NCBI GenBank assembly: GCA_000583135.1
Contig: JFBG01000011.1
Coordinates: forward strand, 61,572-125,571
Length of the DNA stretch: 64,000 nt
Direction: 5' to 3'
Source of the DNA: Thioalkalivibrio sp. HK1
GTDB taxonomy: Bacteria; Pseudomonadota; Gammaproteobacteria; HK1
Positions 58,901 to 64,000 of the stretch are shown here, one piece after another. Each line of letters starts with the position of its first letter. Positions within the stretch are counted from its first letter, which is position 1. Under the pieces are notes generated by a model. It had not been told where the DNA came from. It made no database searches and saw only the letters and a program-made list of their open reading frames with translations. The position numbers and the translations under genes are program-made.

Positions 58901-61900
58901 CATCGAGATCGAACGAGATCGCAACTACATCATCGTCGAAGAGGGCGGCACCGGCTCCAGATTCACCCCCGCCTTCGACGTCTCGCTGAAAAAACGGCCG
59001 GATAGCGATCGGGTGGTCAATCTGAGCACCGACCATGCCGATCTCACGATATCCACCGGCGGCGGCGCTTCGAGTCGAAATCTTGCCTTGACCTTCACCC
59101 CTGCCAATTGGAATCAGAAGCAGCAGGTCAGAGCCAGCGCCGCTCACGACAACGATCTGACGGATCGCGAGCAGAGAATCGAATTCTCCGGGGTCGGGCT
59201 CGCCGCCATCGGTGCGGTCAGGGTGAATATGCGCGATGACGATATCAGCGAGCTGAAAACGACCTCGACGATATTGGATACCTTCGAGGGCGGTTCGACG
59301 ACATTCACCGCCGAGCTCTACCGGCAGCCGACGGCCGATCGCTCGGTCAGCATGACATCCGACAACTCCGATATCACACTGAGCCCGACCTCGCTGACTT
59401 TCACCGCTACCGACTGGAACACCCCCAAAACCGTGACCATCACCTCCAGCGCGGACAATGACGGGGACGATGATCAAGCGACGATCACCTTCACCGGCAG
59501 CGGTGTCAGAGATCACTCCATCGAATCCGACATATTCGAGGCCACGAGTTTGGTCTTGTCGAGCACCTCGATCGAGGTGGACGAGAACGGCACGCAAACC
59601 CTCACCGTCAAGATGTCCGCCCGGCCGGGCGGCCCCCGGGCGGTCGTCCTCCAAAGCGGCCATGACGATCTCACGATGAGCACCGGCGGCGGCGATGCAA
59701 GCCGCACCCTCACCTTGGATTTCACCCGCAACAACTGGAATGTCGATCAGACGGTAACGCTCAAAGCCGCTCAGGATGCCGACTTCGCCGACATCGACAC
59801 GCATATCGATATCGATATCAACGCCATCGACTACCCCACGAGGATCGATGTGAAGATACTCGATGACGATGTTCCCATGCTGATTTTGTCGGCATCATCG
59901 TTGACCTTGGTCGAGGGCGGGTCGGCGACCTTCGATGCGAGATTGGACCGACTGCCGAATATCGATATCACCGTCGCCTTATCCTCCGACGATTCCGATA
60001 TCACTTTCAGCCCGGCTTCGCTGACCTTCACTGCAGGCACCGGTGGCAACTGGAATACCGACCAGACGGTGACCGTGAGCGCGGCGACCGACAGCGATGC
60101 CCTCGACGACAGGGCGACGATCGGTCTCACCGGTTCGAACTTCAGGGATACCTCGTTATCCGCCACGGTATTGGAGGCGATCGGCCTGACCTTGGCCCCA
60201 TCGATGCTGACGGTGACCGAAGGCGGTACGGGGACATTCACCGTCAAACCCTCATCCAAGCCGAGTGCCGATCGGACGATCGATTTTGCATCGAGCGATA
60301 GCGCGGTCACCATCGATGTCGATGCCGACACTGCGGGCAATCAAACCACGCTGACCTTCACCGGCGGCGATGACGGCAACTGGAATACCGCCCGCACCGT
60401 CATCGTCAGCGTCGCAGTCGATAGCAATGCCACCGACGATAGCGTGAAGATCGATCTCACCGGCACCGGCATCACCCCCGCCGAAGCGACCGTGACCGCG
60501 CTGGAGGCCATCGCGCTCACCTTGAGCAGCGCTCTTGTCATCGTGGACGAGGGCACATCGGGCGAGGCCCTCGTCAAAATCAAACTGGCATCCAAGCCCA
60601 GCGGCAACCGAACCCTGACCTTGAGGTCCACCGATGACGATCTCACGCTCGCCACCGGTGGCGGGACCGCGAGCGAAGAGATATCCCTGACCTTCACCGG
60701 CGGCGACGACGGCAACTGGAACAGCGATCAAACGGTAGCGCTCAGCGCCGCCCGCGATTCCGATTCGGTGACCCGAGATGAATATATCGATCTATCGGGT
60801 GCCGGTTTCGCCGCCCCCGGCAGAATCACGGTGAGGTTGCGCGATGACGATATCGCCCTCGTCCTGTCGCCGACCTCGCTGAGGATCGACGAGGGCGAAG
60901 ACGGGAACTTCACGGTGCGGTTGATGACCCGTCCGAGCGAAAACGTGACGGTGAATTTGGCGCAAAACGACGATAACGCCAACGCCGATATCACCTTCGA
61001 TACCGATGCCGATATGGCCGGTGTCCAGACCTCGCTGATCTTCACGGAGTCGAATTGGAATACCCCTCGAACGGTGAAGGTGATCGCCGCCGAAGATGAC
61101 GATACCGCCGCCGACGAAGCCACCATCGATCTCAAGGCCACCGGTGCGAACTACGAAGGGGTGAGCGAAAGCATCGTGATTTCGGTAACGGACGACGATA
61201 TGGAGGGGCTGAAACTCTCCACCGGCAGTTTGGTCGTGATCGAGGGAGCCAGTGCCACCTTCGATGTGCAGCTCGATACCGAGCCCGGCGGTGAGGTGAC
61301 GGTGACCCTTTCGCAAAGCGGAACGGCCAATTCCGACGTGACCTTCGATACCGACCCCGACACTTCAGGCAATCAGGACGTGTTGAAGTTCACCACCGAT
61401 AACTGGGGCACTCCCCGCACGGTGACGGTCAATGCCGCCGAGGATGCCGATGCCCTCCCCGATAGCGCGAAGATCGCTCTTGGTGCATCGGGAGGCGGAT
61501 ACGACAACATAAGCGGCGAAGTGGATGTATCGGTGACCGAGAACGATCGGGCACTGAATCTTTCGGATATCGGCCTGACGATCACCGAAGGGGCAAGCGG
61601 CCGGTTCACGGTGAATCTATCGACGCAACCGACCGCGGAAGTCACGGTGAGGATCCCGCAGCCGACCAATAGCGATGTAACCGTCGATACCGACGAGACC
61701 GCCGACGGCAACCAGAACGTCCTGACCTTCACCACCTCGAATTGGAGCACCGCCCGGACGGTGAAGGTGAGCGTCGCCGAGGACGAAGATGCGGTCGCCG
61801 ACAGTGCGAATATCTCTTTGAGTGCATCCGGAGGCGACTACGAGAATCTGAGCGCTAGCCTCTCCATCTCGGTAACGGAGACCGACAGCGCGAGTCTGGA

Positions 61901-64000
61901 TCTCTCGACGAGCTCGCTGACCGTATTGGAAGGCGGCAGCAAGGGCTTTACGGTCAAGCTGACCAGCCGACCGAGAGAGGATCAGGATGTGACGGTGAGC
62001 ATCGGGCAGCGCGGCACGCCCAACAGCGATGTGACGGTGAGCCCGACATCGCTGACCTTCGCCGGCTCGAATTGGAGCCAGCCCCAAACGGTGACCGTCG
62101 GAGCCGCCGACGATAGCAATACCGTGTCCGAGAGCGTGATATTGGATCTGAATGCATCCGGTGCGGATTACGGCAGCGTGAAAGATAGCGTCACGGTCAC
62201 GGTGACGGATAACGATAGCCCGGGACTGACCCTGTCTTCCAAGAGCGTGACGGTGGCCGAGGGCGGCAACAACACCTTCACCGTGAAGTTGGTAACCCAG
62301 CCGAGCGACGATGTGACGGTGACGGTAGCCCAAAGAGCCCCGACCAACCCCGATGTGACCTTGGATACCGATCAGGACACCGCCAACGATCAGAACACGC
62401 TGACCTTCACGACTTCGAATTGGAACCAGACTCAGATGGTGACGGTGAGCGCCGCCGATGACGACGATCCCCTCGCCGATAGCGCAATCATCGACTTGAG
62501 CGCATCGGGAGGAGGTTATGGCTCCATCACCGAGAGCGTGACGGTGAGGGTGACCGAAAACGACGAGACCGAACTGACGCTATCGACGACCGACTTGGGT
62601 ATGGCCGAAGAATCGACCGCCACCTTCACGGTGAGGCTGGAGGCGCTGCCGAGTGATGAAGTGACGGTGACCGTTGCCCAAACCGGAACCGCCAACCCCG
62701 ATGTGACTCTGGACAAGTCATCGCTGACCTTCACGACCTCGAACTGGAATCGGACCCAAACGGTGACGGTGAGTGCGGCCGATGACACCGATGCGATCAA
62801 CGATATCGCGACGATCCGCCTGAGCGCCACGGGCGGCGGCTACGCCTCCGTCACCGAAGACGTGAAGGTGACGGTGACGGACAATGACGCGGCGGGCTTC
62901 ACCCTCTCGCCGACCTCCTTGAAGGTGAACGAAGGATCGAACGACAACACTTTCACCGTAGCGCTGGCGACATTGCCGACGGCGAGCGTGACGGTGACCT
63001 TGGCGCAGCCGACCAATACGGATGTGACGGTGGACACGGACACGAGCGCCGCCAACAACCAGAACACGCTGACTTTCACGACGTCGAACTGGGACGTAGC
63101 GCAGACGGTGACGGTGAGCGCGTTGTCCGATGCCGATGCGGTGGATGACGAGGCGACGATCGGTATCAGCGCAACGGGCGGAGGCTACGGCACGATCACG
63201 GCAAGCATCGATGTGGATGTTGACGACGACGACACGGCGGGGTTCACCCTCTCGCCGAACTCCTTGGACATAAGCGAGGATTCGAATGACAACACCTTCA
63301 CGGTGGAACTGGCGACGCAGCCGACGGGGAATGTGACGGTGACCTTGGCGCAGCCGACCAACACGGATGTGACCGTTGCTCCGACGTCGCTTTCGTTCAC
63401 GACGTCGACGTGGGATACGGCGCAGACGGTGACGGTGAGCGCGTTGTCCGATGCCGATGCGGTGGATGACGAGGCGACGATCGGAATCAGCGCGACGGGC
63501 GGAGGCTACGGCACGATCACGGCAAGCATCGATGTGGATGTGGACGACGACGACACGGCGGGGTTCACCCTCTCGCCGACGACCTCCTTGGATGTGGACG
63601 AAGGTTCGAGCGAGACCTTCACGGTGGCGCTGGCGACGCAGCCGACGGCGAGCGTGACGGTGACTTTGGCGCAGCCGAACAATACGGACGTGACGGTGGA
63701 CACCGACACAAGCATCGCCAACAACCAGAACACGCTGACCTTCACGACCATGAACTGGAACCAGCCCCGGATGGTGACGGTGAGCGCGGCGCCCGATGCC
63801 GATGCGGTGGACGACGAGGCGACGATCGGCATCAGCGCGACGGGCGGAGGCTACGGCACGGTCACGGCAAGCGTCGATGTGGATGTGGACGACGACGACA
63901 CGGCGGGGCTGACGGTGTCGACGGACTCCTTGGGCGTGAACGAGGGGGGGAGCACCACCTTCACGGTGAGACTGGCGACGCAGCCGAGCGGGGATGTCAC
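43992..64000 (+). CDS. Giant Calx-beta-like repeat protein, at least 6,669 residues, 3' end beyond window
   Basis: One uninterrupted plus-strand frame from ATG 43992 (GGAGGAAAACG just upstream) to the window edge. Residues 1-72 are a basic, Arg/Ser-rich leader. Residues 73-90 (GYLLIGASMLAFSLSASA) form a signal peptide cleaved before Gln91. Everything after is a chain of about 60 modules of roughly 110 residues. The module consensus runs TSLTVTEG, TFTVKLASQP, DRTVTL, then SPTSLTFTGGDDGNWNTAQ, TVTVSAA, DDDS-ATI and an acidic turn or LES/KES linker. I saw no cysteine after the leader and strong Asp/Thr/Ser enrichment. The pattern is Calx-beta-like; calcium-dependent rigidity and a surface or secreted adhesin role are inferred. 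Later in-frame starts (ATG 44231) would trim the leader. No catalytic domain or anchor is visible before the edge. Confidence 0.9.
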   Translation, partial: MRASPDTHHRSDDRWDRLGRQPAGFRCFSLLAVLLTLPRRSPRRKNTGHLAIPFFSRSSIPDSGPGFARRLQGYLLIGASMLAFSLSASAQDVGVVPSPTAWSVSEGGSGTFALRLASDPTSDRTVTLTATGSITIDTDADVAGNQNTLTFTGGRDGNWESDQTVTVSAAEDSDNNDGSATITISGTGITSASITVNILETVDAVRSPNDLTVEEGQRTTFDYRLAERPNGNRTITLSTDNIYLLLSSGDIQGRQSITLTFTPLNWATAQTVTVRTFIDGDAMDSEEFIDVALGAGLVHQSGLDSRVKVSLKDNDITLTVSPTSLKIPEGETGTFTVKLSQQPPSKDDKTLRFGSISPNNQSEIIVDADPATPGVQHTLTFTGGDDGNWNTPRTVAVLTTADDNSESESGTISINGSGIASTVISVLLEEVSVLQLDAQGSGANLRVTEGGSQTFTVRIKERMEGSRTVNMASSTSEITLNPTSLTFTGGRDGNWDTPQTVTVNVSSDTDSDDDFGDITFTGTDVGTKTLYVYTYEPVNIVRDKNSITVDENFKYRGRTTFKVRLASQRFRNLVLKSSTPNLLIDAGDGSYRTTQTITFGSTNWNIDRTVTVVAGDDLNQSDEEATIEFGGIGFASLPAMDVDIRDDDISTSVSPATLDMNDGTTSTFTVKLASQPPAKDDRQLIMRIDPQSFPPVDFTFTPSSLTFTGGDDGNWNTPQTVTVSSAGDSDNDDDTHTLRFFGSGIHSQTSSLTIRALDQLTPLTLSTTSLTVTEGSSRTFTVKLAMQPSSNRTVGFTSSNPDITFSSTSQTFTTNNWNQDRTVTVNAAEDDDKQDESATIELGGAGLVSASISLTVEDDDPAELALSTTSLSIPETGVGYFNVRLKSPADRSVGLFSDNDEVVLDPKTLNFTVDNWNTPQTVKITASADDDQINDTANITFNAPKITSPTLVVTVVESDDSVPLPSKGALTLLEGDYEDLTIKLSSAPPTDRTLTLTSDNADIILSPGTLNFTTVNWNSPQTVRVRAREDSNREDDQVTITLGGTGIHRTEITLIAMETVAIIRDTNSIVVDEGTSTSTFKVRLASQPPGDRTLRMRSTHADLTMATEGGTSSRDLALTFTADNWSTDRTITVSAAEDADGQSRDEYIDFSGLGFDSIARIRARVRDDDIALTLSPTSLSIDEGRREIFTVKLATQPPRKDDRTVFLRSDSDEISLSPSSLTFTGGDNGNWNIAKRVLVFTSRDKDTVDDRETISLTGTGILSGSLVANIHETVPLSIKGLPLTLSEGGSATFSLSLSAQPAGDRTIALASNNAAISIDTDPDRTGNQSTLTFTGGAGGNWATDRTVTLSVAANSISQDINVDNNNEMIRISGSGVYVPLPLTGITVLDAIPIVLDRSSIIMDERTDIFHEPNLPFFKIKLASKPSVARTVNLKVTNRIIKMTPPGNRITSNTSLDLTFGERDWNVYKTIRLGAGDDQDAIDEDEHIDITGSGVASKRLEMTIRDEDVAWVPSSNPIYIDEGQTGNFTIKLSRQPLYKNDVTFTLAPSSGTLTPRSLTFTGADNGNWNTPQTMTFTAPTDGDMNDQTITIIRDGNYLHVKGDPIRIIVTDTSIEPEILDMPQTVTEGGTGTFKVRLKTEATRKINLTSSDAGITLSPSMLTFSGRGGNWFQPQTVTITVPADDDQSDGQVTITLAGAGIATTTATATTVHTIDAQRSRNSITAVEGTSSSTFTYVLDAAPLADRTIDMRSTHDDITLSTARGTASRDLTLTFTPDNWNQSQTVTITVAHDDDAADRTEYIDFTLGAGLAHKTGTDARLEVTLQEDDVALTLSPTSLDLAEGSNGTFTVKLASQPPAKDDKTITLKKADEGSPDIDFTPKTLTFTGADNGTWNTPRTVTVTTVEDSDDDDDSATIELTGNTGVESASLVITAKETVSMMLSSSAVSVSEGGSETFTVKLDSQPGGNRTITLTSDNDALDITPASLTFTDDNWSVEQTVTLSADEDADASDANADIRLAGPGITPAQMVVSMLEVIDAIRSPITELLTVEGETPGTFTYVLDARPPSAANRKITLSTTDNDKAADLKIALGNGPPSDELTLTFTRDNWNVAQTVKVIKTEDDNRHSAIESVQVALGAGLAHKTGTGNRLRVNMRDDDTTIVSSTDSLDISEGGQGTFTVRLDGWPGGRTVNMTSNNSAVTLSPSSYTFSGSNYRTGQPVRVTVPTDNDTVDNQAVATISLAGDDFETVTVTVNSIETVKAKRSKNFIEIGEGTSTETFTFVLQSKPVGDRTIEMRTTTDDLTLATDGGASSRDLTLTFTPDNWNSAQTVTLSAAHDADAADNTEYVDFTLGAGLSRGDNTDVRLEVRLKDDDVALTLSPTTLNLIEGETGTFTVKLSRQPPAKDTKTITLVEVGRGNDDIFFTPRSLTFTGGDDGNWNDEQTVTVTTFSDSDNVDDSLTISLTGNTGVESASLVVNAQESVALALSNTPVTTTEGWRGTFQIKLATQPASDRTINYTANNAAITFSPTSMTFTGGSDGNWDDNQTLTVNSAHDSDTIDNEVTVTLTGDSVRTATVTVYALESIPSYVDRNFIITDEGKSTGVFDYVLDRQPQYDRRIDLRTTREDLTLSIGDGTPSRDLALTFTPDDWNVAQRVKISAPEDNDANDHEGQIRITLGPGLSHRNEGGNNKRLRVLILDNDVPVIRSKTQLDINEGESTTFTIKLGSRPARDRGFALSSNDDDITVSPASLTFTNGNWNAEQTVTVSAAADDDTVDNPNKATIAITGRSFADISMPVNTYEGVKADRSKNFIVVPEGTSAQTFTYVLESQPAGNRTVGLRSTTDNLTLSTAGGTASRNLTLTFTSDNWNSAQTVTLHAAHDANATDDTVYVDSIFGGGLSAAAGDDLRLRITLEDDDVALTLSPTSLELSEGTSQTFTVKLAEQPPNEAVREVFLAAADGGSPDISFTPAQLSFTGGDDGNWNDPQTVTVSAESDSDTADDSATINLTGKGDATVAPASLGVTVKEGVGMVLSKTSLTVTEGASETFTVRLDTRPGSDRTVALGSDNAAVTLSPTSLTFTGGNDGNWNTPRTVTVSATEDDDTSDNTVAVTLTGAGLRQSGLAVIAMEAIKVARDRNFVVVDEGTSTSTFTYVLESMPGRDRTIEMMTSHADLTIVPGGGSSASRSHTLTFTPVNWSTAQAVTLAGAQDSDATDRREDIDITLGPGLVHKTGVPNDVSVLMQDDDITLTLTGTPLRMSEGESGTFTVKMGSLPIENRTVSLSSNNTDITLNPTTLTFTGGDDGNWNTARTVTVSAAADADSTDDSAAITLTGNGFVDAEVKADALEAIEVTRDKDSIDVEEGTSTKTFTYSLASAPGSDRTISMKTSHADLTLAVGNETPSRDLVLTFTPDDWTTRTITISAAEDADASDSAHHIDFTLGAGLANPTGKGNRLTVNLVDDDVALTLNPTSLTLSEGATGTFTVKLAKQPPDKGTKTITLTSSDSDIALNPASLTFTGADDGDWDTEQRVTITSTADADTTDDSVTISLAGTDIQSASLSVTVKESVALTLSETEMTVTEGTSGTFTVALASSPPSDRTVTLASNNAAVTLNPASLTFTGGNDGNWNTAQTVTVSAAADDDNADNAVTVDLTGAGLDSATVAVTAMEAIEVDRSRNFVIVDEGTSTSFFTYVLESQPPGDRTIEMMTTHADLKIVTGDDSSSRSHTLTFTTDDWNQAQTVTLSAPQDTDMVDHDEDVDITLGPGLVHKTGVPNDVSVLMRDDDITLTLTGTPLSISEGTSGTFTVKMASLPLRERKVELSSNNTDITLTPTMLTFTGGNDGNWNTAQTVTVSTTADTDDDDDISTISLTGGGFLDAQFRTRVLEIIDVVRDPIGTLLTVEGETPGTFTYVLDSQPDSNRTIALSTTNGDQAADLKIAIGDDTPSDSLTLTFTPDNWDDEQTVKAIKVEDANRHGAIEYVEATLGAGLSHKTGTSNRLKIDMRDDDTTIIRSPTSLDISEGGSGTFNVRIDGWPESRVVNMTSDNPDVTLSPTSYTFVSLNYRTNQRVTVTAAADADTIDDSATISLAGDHFDTVTVTVNVREVVDAYRSRNFIIAGEGTSTSNFYYVLDAQPAGDRTIALATTHDDLKIATGTGTPSRNLTLTFTPDNWDTRQTVTATVAEDSDKTDRYEYINPTLGAGLSHRNGVSGSVQVLLRDNDAEIILSDISLDITEGSTDEFTVKLGSQPTRDRTLTLTSSDTKVTLNPASLTLGSGNWNTGQTVTVSVMTDDDTVDNYPLATVTISGDDFGDITMSVNSLERIEAKRSVNSIDIPEGGSATFTYKLEAMPPADRTIEMMTGHADLTLATGTGTPGRNLTLTFTPDNWSTEQTVTVHAAHDADDTDLSDFIDVTLGTGLAHESASTPRLQAMVKDDDVSLTLDPTSLSLSEGNSGNFTVRLSRQPPDKGNRTVNLTAATGSSSDITFSPPSLTFTGGDDGDWNTAKTVTVTAISDSDNVDDSATIELAGTGVVSASLAVSAKESVDLTLSRSRLNISEGTSGTFTVALASQPVGSRTVALTASNGTAITLNPASLTFTGGSAGNWATAQTVTVNVAPDGDALDNAMTVDLTGTGLTSASLTVNSLESLEIKRDRNFIHVVEGTSKSTFAYKLQARPSIDRTIEMMTSHADIKLATGDETPSRSLTLTFTSDNWEEAQTITVSAVEDDDATDREDRVDITLGPGLARDTSDTENLTVRLFDDDIPLTLSPTSLNLSEGENGSFTIKLSKQPPDKDDRTITLAADGGSPDITFSPATLTFTGADTTGNWDTAQTVSIRTESDGDTTDDSKTINFTGNDIVSGSLVVIAKESVVLTLANTPLKVTEGGTAKFTVKLASSPSTDRRVDLTSSSAAISIDTDPDTAGNQTMLTFTGGSAGNWNTAQEVSVTAAADSNDSDDTSTIGLAGPGLTSASANVHALVPIEIERDRNYIIVEEGGTGSRFTPAFDVSLKKRPDSDRVVNLSTDHADLTISTGGGASSRNLALTFTPANWNQKQQVRASAAHDNDLTDREQRIEFSGVGLAAIGAVRVNMRDDDISELKTTSTILDTFEGGSTTFTAELYRQPTADRSVSMTSDNSDITLSPTSLTFTATDWNTPKTVTITSSADNDGDDDQATITFTGSGVRDHSIESDIFEATSLVLSSTSIEVDENGTQTLTVKMSARPGGPRAVVLQSGHDDLTMSTGGGDASRTLTLDFTRNNWNVDQTVTLKAAQDADFADIDTHIDIDINAIDYPTRIDVKILDDDVPMLILSASSLTLVEGGSATFDARLDRLPNIDITVALSSDDSDITFSPASLTFTAGTGGNWNTDQTVTVSAATDSDALDDRATIGLTGSNFRDTSLSATVLEAIGLTLAPSMLTVTEGGTGTFTVKPSSKPSADRTIDFASSDSAVTIDVDADTAGNQTTLTFTGGDDGNWNTARTVIVSVAVDSNATDDSVKIDLTGTGITPAEATVTALEAIALTLSSALVIVDEGTSGEALVKIKLASKPSGNRTLTLRSTDDDLTLATGGGTASEEISLTFTGGDDGNWNSDQTVALSAARDSDSVTRDEYIDLSGAGFAAPGRITVRLRDDDIALVLSPTSLRIDEGEDGNFTVRLMTRPSENVTVNLAQNDDNANADITFDTDADMAGVQTSLIFTESNWNTPRTVKVIAAEDDDTAADEATIDLKATGANYEGVSESIVISVTDDDMEGLKLSTGSLVVIEGASATFDVQLDTEPGGEVTVTLSQSGTANSDVTFDTDPDTSGNQDVLKFTTDNWGTPRTVTVNAAEDADALPDSAKIALGASGGGYDNISGEVDVSVTENDRALNLSDIGLTITEGASGRFTVNLSTQPTAEVTVRIPQPTNSDVTVDTDETADGNQNVLTFTTSNWSTARTVKVSVAEDEDAVADSANISLSASGGDYENLSASLSISVTETDSASLDLSTSSLTVLEGGSKGFTVKLTSRPREDQDVTVSIGQRGTPNSDVTVSPTSLTFAGSNWSQPQTVTVGAADDSNTVSESVILDLNASGADYGSVKDSVTVTVTDNDSPGLTLSSKSVTVAEGGNNTFTVKLVTQPSDDVTVTVAQRAPTNPDVTLDTDQDTANDQNTLTFTTSNWNQTQMVTVSAADDDDPLADSAIIDLSASGGGYGSITESVTVRVTENDETELTLSTTDLGMAEESTATFTVRLEALPSDEVTVTVAQTGTANPDVTLDKSSLTFTTSNWNRTQTVTVSAADDTDAINDIATIRLSATGGGYASVTEDVKVTVTDNDAAGFTLSPTSLKVNEGSNDNTFTVALATLPTASVTVTLAQPTNTDVTVDTDTSAANNQNTLTFTTSNWDVAQTVTVSALSDADAVDDEATIGISATGGGYGTITASIDVDVDDDDTAGFTLSPNSLDISEDSNDNTFTVELATQPTGNVTVTLAQPTNTDVTVAPTSLSFTTSTWDTAQTVTVSALSDADAVDDEATIGISATGGGYGTITASIDVDVDDDDTAGFTLSPTTSLDVDEGSSETFTVALATQPTASVTVTLAQPNNTDVTVDTDTSIANNQNTLTFTTMNWNQPRMVTVSAAPDADAVDDEATIGISATGGGYGTVTASVDVDVDDDDTAGLTVSTDSLGVNEGGSTTFTVRLATQPSGDV
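50101..50640 (+). repeat. Segmental duplication, first copy (two modules)
   Basis: Encodes TVEGETPGTFTYVLD and a following module in which the usual NW is replaced by NYRT. The same pair recurs at 55642-56181, offset 5,541 bases (1,847 codons, about 17 modules). Confidence 0.75.
53062..53990 (+). repeat. Segmental duplication, three-module block, first copy
   Basis: The block reading VLSKTSLTVTEG to GLVHKTGVPNDVSVLMQDDD and DITLTLTGTPLRMSEG recurs about 1.61 kb downstream (near 54676-55600). Around 53650 and 55261 the DNA is almost identical for about 90 bases. Confidence 0.75.
54676..55600 (+). repeat. Segmental duplication, three-module block, second copy
   Basis: Counterpart of 53062-53990. 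It contains GLVHKTGVPNDVSVLMRDDD and DITLTLTGTPLSISEG. One codon of length difference exists between copies (offset 1,614 then 1,611 bases). Confidence 0.75.
55642..56181 (+). repeat. Segmental duplication, second copy (two modules)
   Basis: Matches 50101-50640 in the same frame. Shared rare features include TVEGETPGTFTYVLD, QAADLKIAIG versus KAADLKIALG, the HGAIEYVEA versus HSAIESVQV stretch and NYRT in place of NW. Confidence 0.75.
62884..64000 (+). repeat. Near-identical terminal modules of the giant gene
   Basis: Three successive modules share long near-identical DNA. GCAGACGGTGACGGTGAGCG starts at 63101 and again at 63422 (321-base period) and a related copy follows 345 bases on. The stretch encoding DADAVDDEATIGISATGGGY and the TASIDVDVDDDDTAG element is nearly unchanged between copies. 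The array continues past the window edge. Confidence 0.85.

Larger units (their letters stand above)
44271..64000 (+). repeat. Array of about 60 Calx-beta-like modules in three subtypes
   Basis: Counting the central W motif gives 60 modules plus a partial one. Type A has SxTSLTVTEG and FTGGxDGNWNT and ends in an (A/L)E-I linker. Type B opens RxRNFIxVDEGTSTxTFTY, has RTIEMxTxHADLxLATG, PSRxLTLTFTPDNW and ends FTLGAGLAHKTG. Type C opens VALTLSPTSLxLSEG and QPPAKDDKTITL and ends SASLxVxxKES. The order is mostly A-B-C or A-B. From about 60.84 kb the last nine are a more uniform type with AQPTNTDVTV and ATGGGYGTIT. Confidence 0.85.

Noticed and set aside
1..64000. tRNA or rRNA genes, IS elements, prophage, integrase or attachment sites
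   Set aside because: No cloverleaf, conserved rRNA, transposase or integrase sequence was recognised on either strand.

Overview
The window looks like chromosomal sequence of a GC-rich gammaproteobacterium. The evidence is the rpsF-rpsR-DUF2232-rplI-dnaB block, radA, a CorB/YpjD pair, a PhaR-type polyhydroxyalkanoate (PHA) regulator, a BepA-like protease and a PPi-linked phosphofructokinase beside a membrane pyrophosphatase. That last pairing is familiar from methanotrophs and sulfur-oxidising symbionts, but a symbiotic lifestyle is only inference. No tRNA, rRNA, IS element, prophage or CRISPR array was recognised. Intergenic DNA is strikingly rich in TCGAT/ATCGA words and holds several short tandem repeats.

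Layout. 1-4.5 kb (minus strand): a peptide-type ABC permease cut by the window edge, its binding protein, and an MltD-like lytic transglycosylase lipoprotein. 5.7-9.8 kb (plus): rpsF with a long acidic tail, rpsR, DUF2232, rplI, dnaB. 10-13.6 kb: a two-domain APS kinase with a degenerate ATP sulfurylase half, divergent from radA. 13.7-17 kb (minus): corB, a small unknown gene and ypjD. 17.3-23.2 kb: a PHA/acetyl-CoA island with phaR, phaB, a DUF6489 protein, a PhaC-like protein whose catalytic Cys is replaced by Phe, and acs. 23.2-27.2 kb: a Fic protein behind a triplicated AT-rich element, convergent with matB. 27.7-30.6 kb (minus): a sugar-type ABC transporter with a strong terminator after the binding-protein gene. 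31-35.5 kb (minus): a BepA-like protease, a gamma-glutamyltransferase-like enzyme and a 2-hydroxyacid dehydrogenase. 35.8-39.3 kb: pfp and hppA convergent on a shared terminator. 39.6-41 kb: a PuuB-like amine oxidoreductase.

From 41.2 kb to the right edge the window is almost entirely two plus-strand genes for Calx-beta-like repeat proteins. The first (830 aa) has a signal peptide, five repeats and two copies of an unrecognised four-cysteine domain. The second is a giant open frame beginning at 43992 behind a strong ribosome binding site and still open at base 64000, so at least 6,669 residues. It contains about 60 modules of roughly 110 residues by hand count. The modules fall into three subtypes in recurring A-B and A-B-C order, with visible segmental duplications and near-identical copies at the right end. 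This pair, probably an exported acidic adhesin or surface-layer system, is the most unusual content of the window.

How the parts connect. The PHA genes, acs and matB all act around acetyl-, acetoacetyl- and malonyl-CoA. pfp and hppA couple PPi to glycolytic or Calvin-cycle flux and to an ion gradient. All translations, counts and motif positions were read by hand, and start codons are stated as uncertain where the signals conflict.
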